Below, in pieces: positions 1-8,866 of a stretch of 64,000 nucleotides of DNA. The DNA is from an uncultured Collinsella sp. (GTDB lineage: Bacteria > Actinomycetota > Coriobacteriia > Coriobacteriales > Coriobacteriaceae): positions 1 to 64,000 of the forward strand of contig UQTU01000011.1 in NCBI GenBank assembly GCA_900544135.1, in the 5' to 3' direction. Within the stretch, counting starts at the first letter, position 1. Each line of letters begins with the position of its first letter. The position numbers and the translations under genes were made by a program. The notes under the pieces were generated by a model. That model searched no databases. It was given only the letters and a program-made list of their open reading frames with translations, and was not told the DNA's origin.

Positions 1-116
1 GACAGCGGGTAGTAGATCATGGGCTTGTCGTAGACCGGCAGCAGCTGCTTGGAGGTCACGAGCGTGAGCGGGTACAGGCGCGTGCCGGACCCGCCGGCGA
101 GGATGATGCCTTTCAT
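1..116 (-). CDS. rmlA: Glucose-1-phosphate thymidylyltransferase, N-terminal part
   Basis: Only the first 38 codons are inside the window; the gene runs off the left edge. The translation begins MKGIILAGGSGTRLYPLT and continues with SKQLLPVYDKPMIYYPLS. This is the nucleotide-binding signature of RmlA/RfbA, which joins dTTP and glucose-1-phosphate to dTDP-glucose, the first step to dTDP-rhamnose. It starts 3 nt after the stop of the glycosyltransferase gene at 120-989, so it is the fourth gene of the same operon. A rhamnose precursor gene fits the rhamnosyltransferase-like enzyme upstream. Another sugar nucleotidylyltransferase of the same family is possible, but the residues visible are typical of RmlA. 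Confidence 0.88.
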   Translation of the reverse strand, partial: MKGIILAGGSGTRLYPLTLVTSKQLLPVYDKPMIYYPL

Positions 117-119
117 TGG

Positions 120-989
120 CTATAACCTTTCATTTCTTGCTGCCCTGCGGCCAGCGCGATTTCCGAGAAGGCGGGCGCAGCAATCGACTCCGAAAGCAAC
201 GAACTCGCCAAGATTTCCCTCTCGTAGAAGTTGCGACGAAACCATCTTGGCGAGCCGGCTTCCTTCACCAATCTCACTTGCATGCATGAGTTCGTCTGCA
301 TGCGTTTCGAGAAAGAAGCCAACAGCGCGGTTGCGGGCAAACTGTTGGGATGGCGTCAAGTTATGCGAGTGATAGACCTCTGCACGCGGCTCGTAAGCCA
401 CCTTCAACCCTGAGGCGATAAACCTTGCCGCCATGAGCATGTCCTCGTTGGTGTTAACGTGCTCGAATCCGCCGCATTTGAGATATGCAGTTCGTCGATA
501 AGCGGAACAGGCATCAGATGCAAAAAAAGTCTTAATACCGAGTTTCTCGAGATCACATTTGGAACGAACGGATGGCCGGTCGGGATAGTTGAAACCACGC
601 ACCAGCTGTTCAAAACGTCGGGCATCCGCCTTAGGCAGCTGCCTGCCGCTTACGAGAGCGATATCGGAATCATCAAGCATGGGAGCAACAAGCCGCTCCA
701 GGTAATCATCAGAAACAGGCACAGCATCTTGGGTAAGGAAGCATACAAAGTCACCCCTCGACTCCCTTAGTGCCATGTCTCTTGTGGTGCCGTGGTTGAA
801 ATCCTGGCGATCAATCTTCAGAAGGCGGACTCTTTTGTGCTGCCGGACCAGCTCTATAGTTTTATCTTCCGAAGCGGAATCAACGATAAGGATATCAACC
901 GGCTGAATAGACTGGTGTTCGAGGGCAATTAAAAGCCCATCGATTTCATGCTCAGCATTAAGAGTCGGAATGATGACGGATATTTCCAT
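120..989 (-). CDS. Glycosyltransferase family 2, rhamnosyltransferase-like
   Basis: The protein has 289 residues and is a GT-A fold family 2 glycosyltransferase. The start SVIIPTLNAE, the DSASEDKT nucleotide-binding stretch near residue 40 and the acidic QDAVP motif near residue 88 are visible. FNHGTTRD near residue 65 is common in rhamnosyltransferases. The last 50 residues lack a clear membrane segment, so it is probably a cytoplasmic enzyme acting on a lipid-linked sugar. Its ATG follows directly on the TAG stop of the sugar transferase gene, and rmlA follows after 3 nt, so translation is likely coupled. Rhamnose as the donor sugar is inferred from rmlA; the acceptor is unknown. Confidence 0.85.
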   Translation of the reverse strand: MEISVIIPTLNAEHEIDGLLIALEHQSIQPVDILIVDSASEDKTIELVRQHKRVRLLKIDRQDFNHGTTRDMALRESRGDFVCFLTQDAVPVSDDYLERLVAPMLDDSDIALVSGRQLPKADARRFEQLVRGFNYPDRPSVRSKCDLEKLGIKTFFASDACSAYRRTAYLKCGGFEHVNTNEDMLMAARFIASGLKVAYEPRAEVYHSHNLTPSQQFARNRAVGFFLETHADELMHASEIGEGSRLAKMVSSQLLREGNLGEFVAFGVDCCARLLGNRAGRRAARNERL

Positions 990-1691
990 CTATCGGCCCG
1001 TCCTCTCCTTGCCAAACATGGCGCCGAAAGTGCCAGCAAAACACTTCCAATCCATTCGGAAACAACGGTTCCGCACGTAATGCAATTCGATTTTTTGGCG
1101 CAGACCGCTTTCAAATGACGCATCGTTGCGATCCGTCGCCTGCCATAACCCGGTAATTCCAGGTTGAACCGAAAGAAATACAACCTTATCCTCATCAGAA
1201 AAATGCATTTCGAGTTCATCACGCGTAATGGGACGAGGACCGATAACGGATAAATCACCATTTAAAACATTAAGAAACTGCGGCATCTCATCGATAGAGC
1301 ACTTACGAATAAACTGCCCGACCTTAGTGATGCGCGGATCGTTATCGACCTTGCGCTCAATTTCCCACTGATGCAGCTGCTCAAAATTTAAATACTTCTG
1401 AACATTGCCAGCATCGGCAACCATGCTGCGCAGCTTAAAGATCTTAATGACCTTGCCATTTTTGCCAATTCGCTCCTGGGTGTACAAGGGACTACCCGGA
1501 GACTCTAGACAAATCAGGACGCACACAAGACCCACTGGAATGAATAAAATAGCGATCGCCATAAGACTAAACACAAGGTCAAACAGCCTCTTGACGATGC
1601 GATACCCAAGCGTACCGCTCGGCTTTATCTGATTGAAAGCCAGCGCACCAACCGTTGATGTACAACTCTCTGTTACTTCTTTAGCAGCCAC
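990..1691 (-). CDS. Polyprenyl-phosphate sugar-1-phosphate transferase
   Basis: This is a bacterial sugar transferase of the WbaP/RfbP/EpsL type, 233 residues. It starts a repeat unit by moving a sugar-1-phosphate onto undecaprenyl phosphate at the inner membrane. After a short N-terminal tail there is one hydrophobic segment (about residues 35-60). The family signatures follow: SPLYTQERIGKNGKVIKIFK, LRSM, CSIDEMPQFLNVLNGDLSV, IGPRP and PGITGLWQ. It lacks the large multi-membrane N-terminal domain of WbaP, so it is the short form. The listed start is GTG with a weak, distant ribosome site; a start a few codons later is possible. It lies between the NusG-like gene and the glycosyltransferase. 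Confidence 0.9.
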   Translation of the reverse strand: MAAKEVTESCTSTVGALAFNQIKPSGTLGYRIVKRLFDLVFSLMAIAILFIPVGLVCVLICLESPGSPLYTQERIGKNGKVIKIFKLRSMVADAGNVQKYLNFEQLHQWEIERKVDNDPRITKVGQFIRKCSIDEMPQFLNVLNGDLSVIGPRPITRDELEMHFSDEDKVVFLSVQPGITGLWQATDRNDASFESGLRQKIELHYVRNRCFRMDWKCFAGTFGAMFGKERTGR

Positions 1692-1772
1692 AATAAAACT
1701 TACGTTCCTGTCCCCCGGAACCCCCCCATCTATGAATCCAAAATCAAGTAATTTGCCGGCGCAACGTCTCCC

Positions 1773-2363
1773 TTACGTTTTGCTGGGCACGTCTAACGGA
1801 AGCAGCTCCCTAAATGTGGAGTCACCCTCGCCCACGTCTACCAGGCACCAGCGTTTATGACGGTCTATCTTCTTTACACGGGCCTCTTGCCCCACCAAGG
1901 GCCCCTGTTCTATGTGCAACACGCCGTCTTCTATGCGCGCGACGCTGTTGCGCACCACGCCGTCGTCGTCCAGAACGCTGCGGTACCAGTCCTGTGCGTC
2001 GTCCGGCATGGGCATGTACGCCCGCTCCCTACTGCCAGCGATACGGCAGCCAAAGCTCAACTGGGCCAAAGCCTTGTCGAGCATGGCGACATCGCGCGTG
2101 GCGACGAAGAAGTATTCCTTGTACATGGGTTTGGTTTGAAGCGACCAGGCGCCGTCCCGCTTAAACCAAAACTCCTTTTGCATCACAAAAGCGTCCTGCA
2201 TCAGGTTGTGCGGGATAATGCGGCGAACCTTTTCGCAGGTCTCGCGCTCTTTTCCATGGGGAGTGTGGACCAGATACCAGCGGACGCGGCCATGCTGGCC
2301 GTTGGTAGTGGCGCCGTTAAATGCGCCCGGCAGCTGCTCTTGGCGCCGTGCCGTCTGTTCCAT
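1773..2363 (-). CDS. NusG-family antitermination factor (LoaP/UpxY-like)
   Basis: The 196-residue protein has a NusG N-terminal domain (WYLVHTPHGKERETCEKV to about residue 115) and a C-terminal KOW motif (GPLVGQEARVKKIDRHKRW). It is not the housekeeping NusG: it diverges from that and heads a polysaccharide operon, the usual place of specialised NusG paralogues such as LoaP, UpxY and RfaH. These ride on RNA polymerase and suppress termination in long polysaccharide operons. The start at 2363 is chosen because AGAGGGGG lies 7-8 nt upstream; an upstream ATG at 2396 has no such site. The gene is preceded by a promoter held between inverted repeats. Its specific target operon is inferred from position. 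Confidence 0.85.
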   Translation of the reverse strand: MEQTARRQEQLPGAFNGATTNGQHGRVRWYLVHTPHGKERETCEKVRRIIPHNLMQDAFVMQKEFWFKRDGAWSLQTKPMYKEYFFVATRDVAMLDKALAQLSFGCRIAGSRERAYMPMPDDAQDWYRSVLDDDGVVRNSVARIEDGVLHIEQGPLVGQEARVKKIDRHKRWCLVDVGEGDSTFRELLPLDVPSKT

Positions 2364-2384
2364 GTTCTCGCCCCCTCTTTTGGC

Positions 2385-2453
2385 TTTGCGACGCACGCAA
2401 ATGCAGGGGCGTTTAGAACAGGCTTCTCGCTCGCAGCTAGGCGCAGTCGCAAA
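2385..2453 (-). promoter_or_regulatory. Stem in the leader of the NusG-like gene
   Basis: TTTGCGAC at 2385-2392 and GTCGCAAA at 2446-2453 are perfect 8-base inverted repeats, which can pair in the leader RNA between the promoter and the ribosome site of the NusG-like gene. LoaP-type factors act through RNA hairpins in leaders of their target operons, so this is a candidate, but the pairing is short and its loop is long. Confidence 0.35.
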
Positions 2454-2454
2454 A

Positions 2455-2576
2455 GTACAGGTTTTTGTATCTTTCGACAGACGACATTATACGAGCAATT
2501 AATCAGCGTTTGCCCAGATTACGCAAAATGTACTGCTAGTAGGTACATCTCCATACCCCTCTACAAAAACCTGTAC
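2455..2576. repeat. 15-bp perfect inverted repeats flanking a promoter
   Basis: GTACAGGTTTTTGTA at 2455-2469 recurs exactly, inverted, at 2562-2576, with A-rich sequence outside each arm. The 92 bp between the arms contain a consensus TATAAT facing the NusG-like gene and an inner dyad, ATGTAC-N9-GTACAT, at 2528-2548. A transcript starting inside would include only one arm, so the repeats cannot fold as an RNA hairpin. The layout matches an invertible promoter: inversion would point the promoter at the two terminators at 2590-2666. No recombinase gene is in the window. Two operator sites are the alternative. Confidence 0.6.
2486..2491 (-). promoter_or_regulatory. -10 box of the polysaccharide operon promoter
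   Basis: The minus strand reads TATAAT here, about 120 nt before the ATG of the NusG-like gene. There is no good -35 box at the expected distance, so an activator may be needed; the dyad ATGTAC-N9-GTACAT at 2528-2548 lies about 40-60 bp upstream and could be its site. Confidence 0.55.
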
Positions 2577-2589
2577 CTTTTTGTGCAAC

Positions 2590-2620
2590 AAAAAAAGCCG
2601 CTTAACCAGCGGCTTTTTTA
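2590..2620. terminator. Bidirectional terminator
   Basis: The stem AGCCGCT/AGCGGCT with loop TAACC has a run of A before it and T after it, so it can stop transcripts from both sides. It lies between thrS and the polysaccharide operon. Confidence 0.75.
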
Positions 2621-2630
2621 TTCGGGCATG

Positions 2631-2666
2631 AAAAAAGGCGACCGCCCTTTGAGGACGGTCGCCTTT
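2631..2666 (-). terminator. thrS terminator
   Basis: On the minus strand the stem GGCGACCG/CGGTCGCC, with an 11-nt loop, is followed by six T. It begins about 20 nt after the thrS stop codon and is the main terminator of thrS. Confidence 0.85.
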
Positions 2667-2688
2667 GTTAATTGTTGTGAAGTTTGCC

Positions 2689-4452
<1,764 letters not shown>

Positions 4453-4521
4453 GGGTATGTTTTCTCCTCTCGGATGCCTAGCGCAAATGCGTGCGATGCG
4501 CTCGGCGTTTTGACTTGCATC

Positions 4522-4549
4522 ATTATAGGCAGGTTGCCTTGGTATACAA
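4522..4549 (-). promoter_or_regulatory. thrS promoter
   Basis: The minus strand reads TTGTAT, 16 nt, then TATAAT, about 70 nt before the thrS start. This is a near-consensus vegetative promoter. Confidence 0.7.
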
Positions 4550-4550
4550 G

Positions 4551-4581
4551 CGCCCGCCGCACCTTAATGGCACGGCGGGCG
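4551..4581 (-). terminator. Strong hairpin between the zinc-ribbon gene and thrS
   Basis: CGCCCGCCG pairs with CGGCGGGCG around a short loop. The minus-strand side lacks a T-run (CTTGT), so it is a weak terminator or a processing site for the gene at 4691-5122. It overlaps the upstream edge of the thrS promoter. Confidence 0.5.
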
Positions 4582-4690
4582 ATTTTCTACGCATGCTTCA
4601 TCGCGTGGGGCGGCGCGGGGCGCGTGGCGGCCGTGGGATGCGCGGGGTGCGCGGAGCCCGTGGCTTGCGGCCGGCCCGGCGATGGATGCG

Positions 4691-5122
4691 TTACTGGATG
4701 CGAGTTCGGCAGTAGGGGCAGACCTTCCAATGCGCATCGAGCGGGCGATGGCAGCTGGGACACACGTTGCGAACCTGGGTATCGCACACCGGGCAGACGA
4801 CGAAGTCCTTCTCGATGGGCGCGCCGCACTGCGGGCAGGTGCCGTACTGGGCAAGCTGGCGCTCGCGCAGGGCCATGTCCAGCTCCTGCTCCTCGCGGTC
4901 GGACGCGTAGGAGTGCGGGCGCAAGACCAGGTAGGCGATGAGGCCTACAAACGGGATGAGGGCGATGATGCCCCATGCCACGTAGGCGCTGGCGCCGCGG
5001 CGGCGAGCGTCGATGAACACATAGACGACCGACAGCACATACAGGGCGATGATAAAGCCAACGAAGGCATAGACGACGCCCATAAGCTGCGGCGACATGA
5101 GCTCGGAGATGTACTTGGACAT
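4691..5122 (-). CDS. Small membrane protein with C-terminal zinc ribbons
   Basis: The 143-residue protein starts MSKYISELMSPQL. It has two predicted membrane segments (about residues 13-36 and 46-68), the second ending IPFVGLIAYLVLRP, which resembles the phospholipase D N-terminal (PLDc_N) membrane module. The C-terminal half holds four CxxC pairs (CPQC, CPVC, CPSC, CPYC), which make two zinc ribbons. Function is unknown. Such fusions are usually thought of as membrane-anchored scaffolds or regulators. It is transcribed alone, between thrS and the divergent flavoprotein operon. Confidence 0.75.
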   Translation of the reverse strand: MSKYISELMSPQLMGVVYAFVGFIIALYVLSVVYVFIDARRRGASAYVAWGIIALIPFVGLIAYLVLRPHSYASDREEQELDMALRERQLAQYGTCPQCGAPIEKDFVVCPVCDTQVRNVCPSCHRPLDAHWKVCPYCRTRIQ

Positions 5123-5418
5123 TACGGGTACCTTTCGGGGTAGTTACAGCTCGAGTTAGTGTAACACGGGGGTTAACGATTTGGCAGGTCGCAGGCATGG
5201 TCGGATAGAAACATCTCAATCTGTAACGGGTGGCGGCATCGACCGCGAGCTTGGGTGGTGTTGCCCGCGGTCTAACGAGGTCGACATCCGTGCCGGGTCT
5301 CACCTCGTCTGCCGTTGGCGGGTGTTGCGGGGCTGTTCGCCGCATTGCCGCCGCACTGGGGGTGTGCAGACCGTAGGATAGTCGTATTGACAGCCTGTCA
5401 ACTCGTCTGGGAGGCACT
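5123..5418. promoter_or_regulatory. Divergent intergenic region with dyad TTGACA-N3-TGTCAA
   Basis: No gene is seen in this gap between the minus-strand zinc-ribbon gene and the plus-strand flavoprotein operon. A perfect dyad, TTGACAGCCTGTCAA, lies at 5387-5401, 17 nt before the GTG start at 5419. Its place just before the ribosome site would suit a repressor operator for the glycerol-3-phosphate-type operon. A weak -10-like TAGGAT is at 5374-5379; no convincing -35 was found. Confidence 0.4.
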
Positions 5419-6876
5419 GTGACAGAAACGTTTGATATCGCGATTGTGGGCGCGGGCATCACCGGATGCGCCATCGCGCGGCAGCTCGCGCGGTTTGACC
5501 TGTCCATTTGCGTGGTCGAGGCGGCTAACGATATTGCGCTGGGCGCGTCGAAGGCCAATGGCGGCCTGGTGCACGCCGGCTACGATCCGACACCGGGCAC
5601 CGTAAAGGCGCAGGTCAACGCCCGTGGCTGCGAGTTGTACGGTACGTGGGCGCAGGAGCTGGGCTTTCTGTTCTGCCGCACCGGGTCGATGGTGTTGGGC
5701 TTTAACGACGAGGACCGCGCGCATCTGGAGCAGCTACGGTGCAACGGCCTGGCCAACGGAGTGCCCGAGCTGTCGATCGTCGGACCCGACCGCATCCACA
5801 TATTAGAGCCGCGCGCCAGTGCCAATGCAACGTGCGCGTTATGGTGCCCATCGACTGGGTTTGTCGACCCGTTTGAGGTTGCCATCGCCGCGCTGGAGAA
5901 CGCAGTTGCCAACGGCGTGACGTTTATGCGGTCTGCGCCGGTGGAGGCAATTGAAGTTGCCGGCTCGGATGACGGAGCCACGCGCTTTACGCTGGCGACG
6001 CCCGCCGGAGACGTGCGCTGCCGCTACCTGATCAACGCCGCGGGCAACGGAGCCGCCGACATCTCGCATATGGCAGGCGCCGAGGAGTTCCAGATGGTCT
6101 GGCGTCAGGGCAACATCGTGGTGCTGGATAAGGAGCCGCGCACGCTCATGCCGCTCTACCCCGTACCCACGCCGGTGTCCAAGGGCGTTATCGTGACAGG
6201 CACTGTGCATAGCAACACCGTGATCACCGCCACGGCTGCCGTGCGCGAACCGGGCGACACGCAGACCTATGCGAGCGATGTGAACGCGCTGCTGACCGGC
6301 GCGCGCAAGCTGGTGCCCGACCTGGACACGCGCCGCGTGGTGCGCGCGTTCGCCGGCGGGCGCCCGGTCATTCAAGGTACGAACGACTTTTTTATTGGGC
6401 AGTCGGCCGTGGTGCCGGGCCTGTTCCAGGCGGCGGGCATTCAGTCGCCGGGCGTGGCGAGCGCGCCGGCCATTGCCGAACGCATGGAACAGGTGCTGCG
6501 CAATGCGGGCGTGACCCTGCGCGAACGTGCCGATTGGGACCCGATCCGCCTTGCGCCGGACGACTTTGACCGCGCGCCGCTTGCGCGCAAGGAAGAGCTC
6601 ATTGAGTCCGATCCTGCGTGGGGGCAGATTGTCTGCCGCTGCGAGACGGTGCCCGAGGCCGAGATTGTGACCGCGATCCGACGTCGCCCGGGCGCAGTTT
6701 CGGTCGAGGGCGTTAAGCGCCGCTGCCGTGCCGGCATGGGTCGGTGCCAAAGTGGCTTTTGCCAGAGCCGTGTGGTGGCGATCCTTGCCCGAGAGCTGGA
6801 CTGCGACCCCAGCGAGGTATTACTGGAGGACGCCGGATCTTGGCTGGTTGAGGGACCGCTGAAGGGGGTGCGCTAG
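5419..6876 (+). CDS. FAD-dependent glycerol-3-phosphate dehydrogenase-like protein (GlpA type)
   Basis: The 485-residue flavoprotein starts at GTG, with GGGAGG 5 nt upstream. The N-terminal dinucleotide-binding motif GAGITGCAIARQLAR binds FAD. The DAO fold extends to about residue 370. The C-terminus carries a BFD-like [2Fe-2S] domain with cysteines in CRCETVPE and RRCRAGMGRCQSGFC. This architecture is that of anaerobic glycerol-3-phosphate dehydrogenase GlpA and of related 2-hydroxyglutarate-type oxidases. It is followed 1 nt later by a second flavoprotein and then a DUF1667 gene, a trio that accompanies glycerol use in anaerobes. No glycerol kinase is in the window, so the substrate is inferred. 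Confidence 0.82.
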   Translation: MTETFDIAIVGAGITGCAIARQLARFDLSICVVEAANDIALGASKANGGLVHAGYDPTPGTVKAQVNARGCELYGTWAQELGFLFCRTGSMVLGFNDEDRAHLEQLRCNGLANGVPELSIVGPDRIHILEPRASANATCALWCPSTGFVDPFEVAIAALENAVANGVTFMRSAPVEAIEVAGSDDGATRFTLATPAGDVRCRYLINAAGNGAADISHMAGAEEFQMVWRQGNIVVLDKEPRTLMPLYPVPTPVSKGVIVTGTVHSNTVITATAAVREPGDTQTYASDVNALLTGARKLVPDLDTRRVVRAFAGGRPVIQGTNDFFIGQSAVVPGLFQAAGIQSPGVASAPAIAERMEQVLRNAGVTLRERADWDPIRLAPDDFDRAPLARKEELIESDPAWGQIVCRCETVPEAEIVTAIRRRPGAVSVEGVKRRCRAGMGRCQSGFCQSRVVAILARELDCDPSEVLLEDAGSWLVEGPLKGVR

Positions 6877-6877
6877 G

Positions 6878-8224
6878 ATGGCGGAATTCGGATCGAGCAC
6901 GATTGATTGCGGCGTCGTAGAAGCCGTACAAACGCAAGTCTTTGACGTGGTCGTTATCGGCGGCGGCCCCTCCGGCATGGCGGCCGCGCTGGCCGCGCAT
7001 AAGGCCGGAGCGCGCGTGGCCATCGTGGAGCGCGAGCAGCACCTGGGCGGCATCCTCCGCCAGTGCATCCACCCCGGCTTTGGCCTGTCGCACTTTAAAC
7101 AGGAGCTCACCGGTCCTGAGTACGCGCAGCGCTTTATCGACCAGGTGCACGCAACCGACATTGCGCTGTTCCTGAACAGCATGGTGCTTGGGATTGATTC
7201 AGGCGAGCCTGCGGAAGACACTGCGGTCCATGCCGTCACGCTCATGAGCCCTGCCGGCATGCTGCAGCTCACCGGGCGCGCGGTCGTCCTTGCCATGGGC
7301 TGCCGCGAGCGCACCCGCAGCGAGATCAAGATTCCCGGTAGCCGTCCCGCCGGCGTATTTACGGCCGGCTTGGCGCAGCGATACATCAATATCGAAAACC
7401 TCAAACCCGGCTCGCGCGCCGTCATTTTGGGTTCGGGCGATATCGGGCTTATCATGGCACGTCGCTGCACGCTCGAGGGGATTTCGGTCGAGGGCGTGTA
7501 CGAGCTCATGCCGTACGCCAACGGCCTGCGCCGCAATGTGAAGAACTGCCTGGACGACTTTGACATTCCGCTGCACCTGTCCACCACGGTCACGCGCGTG
7601 ATCGGGCACGACCGCGTGGAGGCCGTCGAGGTAAGCCAGGTCGACGAGCGCCTGGCGCCCATTCCGGGGACCGAGCGCGTTGTTCCGTGTGACACACTGC
7701 TGCTTTCGGTGGGATTGATTCCCGAGAACGAGCTTTCGGTTGCCGCGGGCGTGGAGCTTGACCCACGCACGCGCGGCGCCGTAGTTGACCAGAGCCTCCA
7801 GACAGGCGTGCCGGGCATCTTTGCCTGTGGCAACGTGCTGCACGTGCACGACCTGGCCGACAACGTGACGACCGAGTCCGAGAGGGCTGGCGCAGCTGCA
7901 GCGGCGTACGCGCTGGAAACCGGCGCGGGCCTCGTTCCGGACTGCGAGCTCACCGTCTCCCCTGCCGGCATTGCGGGATACGCGCTGCCGGGACGCATTA
8001 CGGCCGTGGCGCTCACCAAGCTCAACTTCCGCGTGCGCCGACCAGTCGACGCCGCCCGCGTGCGCATTCTGGCAGGCGACGAAGAACTGTTCGCCGGCAA
8101 GGTCCGCCCGTTTAAACCGAGCGTTATGGAAAGCTTCCCGCTGCCGGCAAAGGCGATTCAGCGCGCACTCGACCTGGGTGCCAGCGGGATTGTCCTGTCC
8201 GTCGATCCCGTTGAGGAGGCATAG
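6878..8224 (+). CDS. NAD(P)/FAD-dependent oxidoreductase, partner of the GlpA-like protein
   Basis: The 448-residue protein is a two-dinucleotide-binding-domain flavoprotein. The FAD motif GGGPSGMAAALAAH is near residue 28 and the NAD motif ILGSGDIGLIMARR near residue 185. A late ACGNVLHVHDLADNV matches the second FAD-binding GD-type motif. The conserved GCRERTR is also seen. There is no CxxxxC redox pair of thioredoxin-reductase type, so it probably passes electrons from the GlpA-like subunit to NAD or to an unknown carrier. It starts 1 nt after the stop of the first gene and ends 3 nt before the DUF1667 gene. It may substitute for GlpB, though it is not the classic GlpB. Confidence 0.82.
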   Translation: MAEFGSSTIDCGVVEAVQTQVFDVVVIGGGPSGMAAALAAHKAGARVAIVEREQHLGGILRQCIHPGFGLSHFKQELTGPEYAQRFIDQVHATDIALFLNSMVLGIDSGEPAEDTAVHAVTLMSPAGMLQLTGRAVVLAMGCRERTRSEIKIPGSRPAGVFTAGLAQRYINIENLKPGSRAVILGSGDIGLIMARRCTLEGISVEGVYELMPYANGLRRNVKNCLDDFDIPLHLSTTVTRVIGHDRVEAVEVSQVDERLAPIPGTERVVPCDTLLLSVGLIPENELSVAAGVELDPRTRGAVVDQSLQTGVPGIFACGNVLHVHDLADNVTTESERAGAAAAAYALETGAGLVPDCELTVSPAGIAGYALPGRITAVALTKLNFRVRRPVDAARVRILAGDEELFAGKVRPFKPSVMESFPLPAKAIQRALDLGASGIVLSVDPVEEA

Positions 8225-8227
8225 CTC

Positions 8228-8638
8228 ATGAGCAAGAATGCGACCGAGACCTTGCAGTTCAACTGCACCACCTGCCCATCCGAGTGCCTCCTGACCGTAG
8301 AGGTGGAGCGCGACGCAAATGGCGCCGTGGTGGAAGTTCGCTCCGTGACCGGCAACAACTGCCCGCGCGGCGATAAGTTCGCACATCAGGAGCTCACCTG
8401 CCCCATGCGCGTGCTCACGACGACCGTGGCCGTCTCCGGCGGCGACGAAGCCCTGCTCCCCGTGCGCACGGCCGAAGCCATCCCGCTGGCACTCCACGCC
8501 CAAGCCATGGACCTCATCCGCGGCGTGGTCGTCGAGGCCCCCATCCGCATGGGCGACGTCGTGCTGGAAGATCTTCTCGGCACCAACATTGACCTAGTCG
8601 CCAGCATGAACATCGACCGAGCCCAAGTAGCTAATTAG
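8228..8638 (+). CDS. DUF1667 small cysteine protein
   Basis: The 136-residue protein carries an N-terminal CTTCPSECLL and a second pair, CPRG and CPMRV, so about five cysteines lie within 45 residues and may hold an iron-sulfur cluster or zinc. This pattern and its place as third gene after two flavoproteins match DUF1667, which regularly follows glycerol-3-phosphate dehydrogenase-like genes in anaerobes. It could be the electron-transfer subunit of the complex. The exact role is unknown. Confidence 0.78.
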   Translation: MSKNATETLQFNCTTCPSECLLTVEVERDANGAVVEVRSVTGNNCPRGDKFAHQELTCPMRVLTTTVAVSGGDEALLPVRTAEAIPLALHAQAMDLIRGVVVEAPIRMGDVVLEDLLGTNIDLVASMNIDRAQVAN

Positions 8639-8686
8639 GGACGGAGCTCTTTTAGCTACTCCACCATCCGCCCGGTCCTCCTCCGC

Positions 8687-8753
8687 AGTTGCGGTGAAAT
8701 ACGGACTGTTTTATGGCTTCAGGCCGCTAAACAGTCCGTATTTCACCGCAACT
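8687..8753. repeat. Palindrome family A, copy 1
   Basis: Arms of 25 bp beginning AGTTGCGGTGAAATACGG (8687-8711 and 8729-8753) are perfect inverted repeats around a 17-nt loop. No T-run follows in either direction, so it does not look like a normal terminator. It is one of six copies in the window and sits between the DUF1667 gene and the M24 peptidase gene. Confidence 0.9.
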
Positions 8754-8774
8754 TATGAGGGTGCGCATGGGATG

Positions 8775-8825
8775 CAAAGGAATGTCCCGAGGTGCCGGCA
8801 TAAAAGGAACGTCCCTATGTGCCGG
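8775..8825 (+). repeat. Two imperfect 24-bp direct repeats
   Basis: Two units with the pattern AAAGGAAYGTCCC then GTGCCGG lie side by side at 8775-8798 and 8802-8825, just before the peptidase ribosome site. Related phrases (GGGGACAGGCACCTTT near 24280) occur elsewhere in the window. The role is unknown. Confidence 0.6.
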
Positions 8826-8866
8826 GCTTGGGATACCATGGTGGCAGCCTAGCGAAAGGATGTTTC

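Noticed and set aside
4453..4560. T-box leader before thrS (and likewise before valS)
   Set aside because: The thrS leader is only about 70 nt from its promoter and has no T-box sequence or anti-terminator. The valS leader has a palindrome without the T-box bulge sequence.
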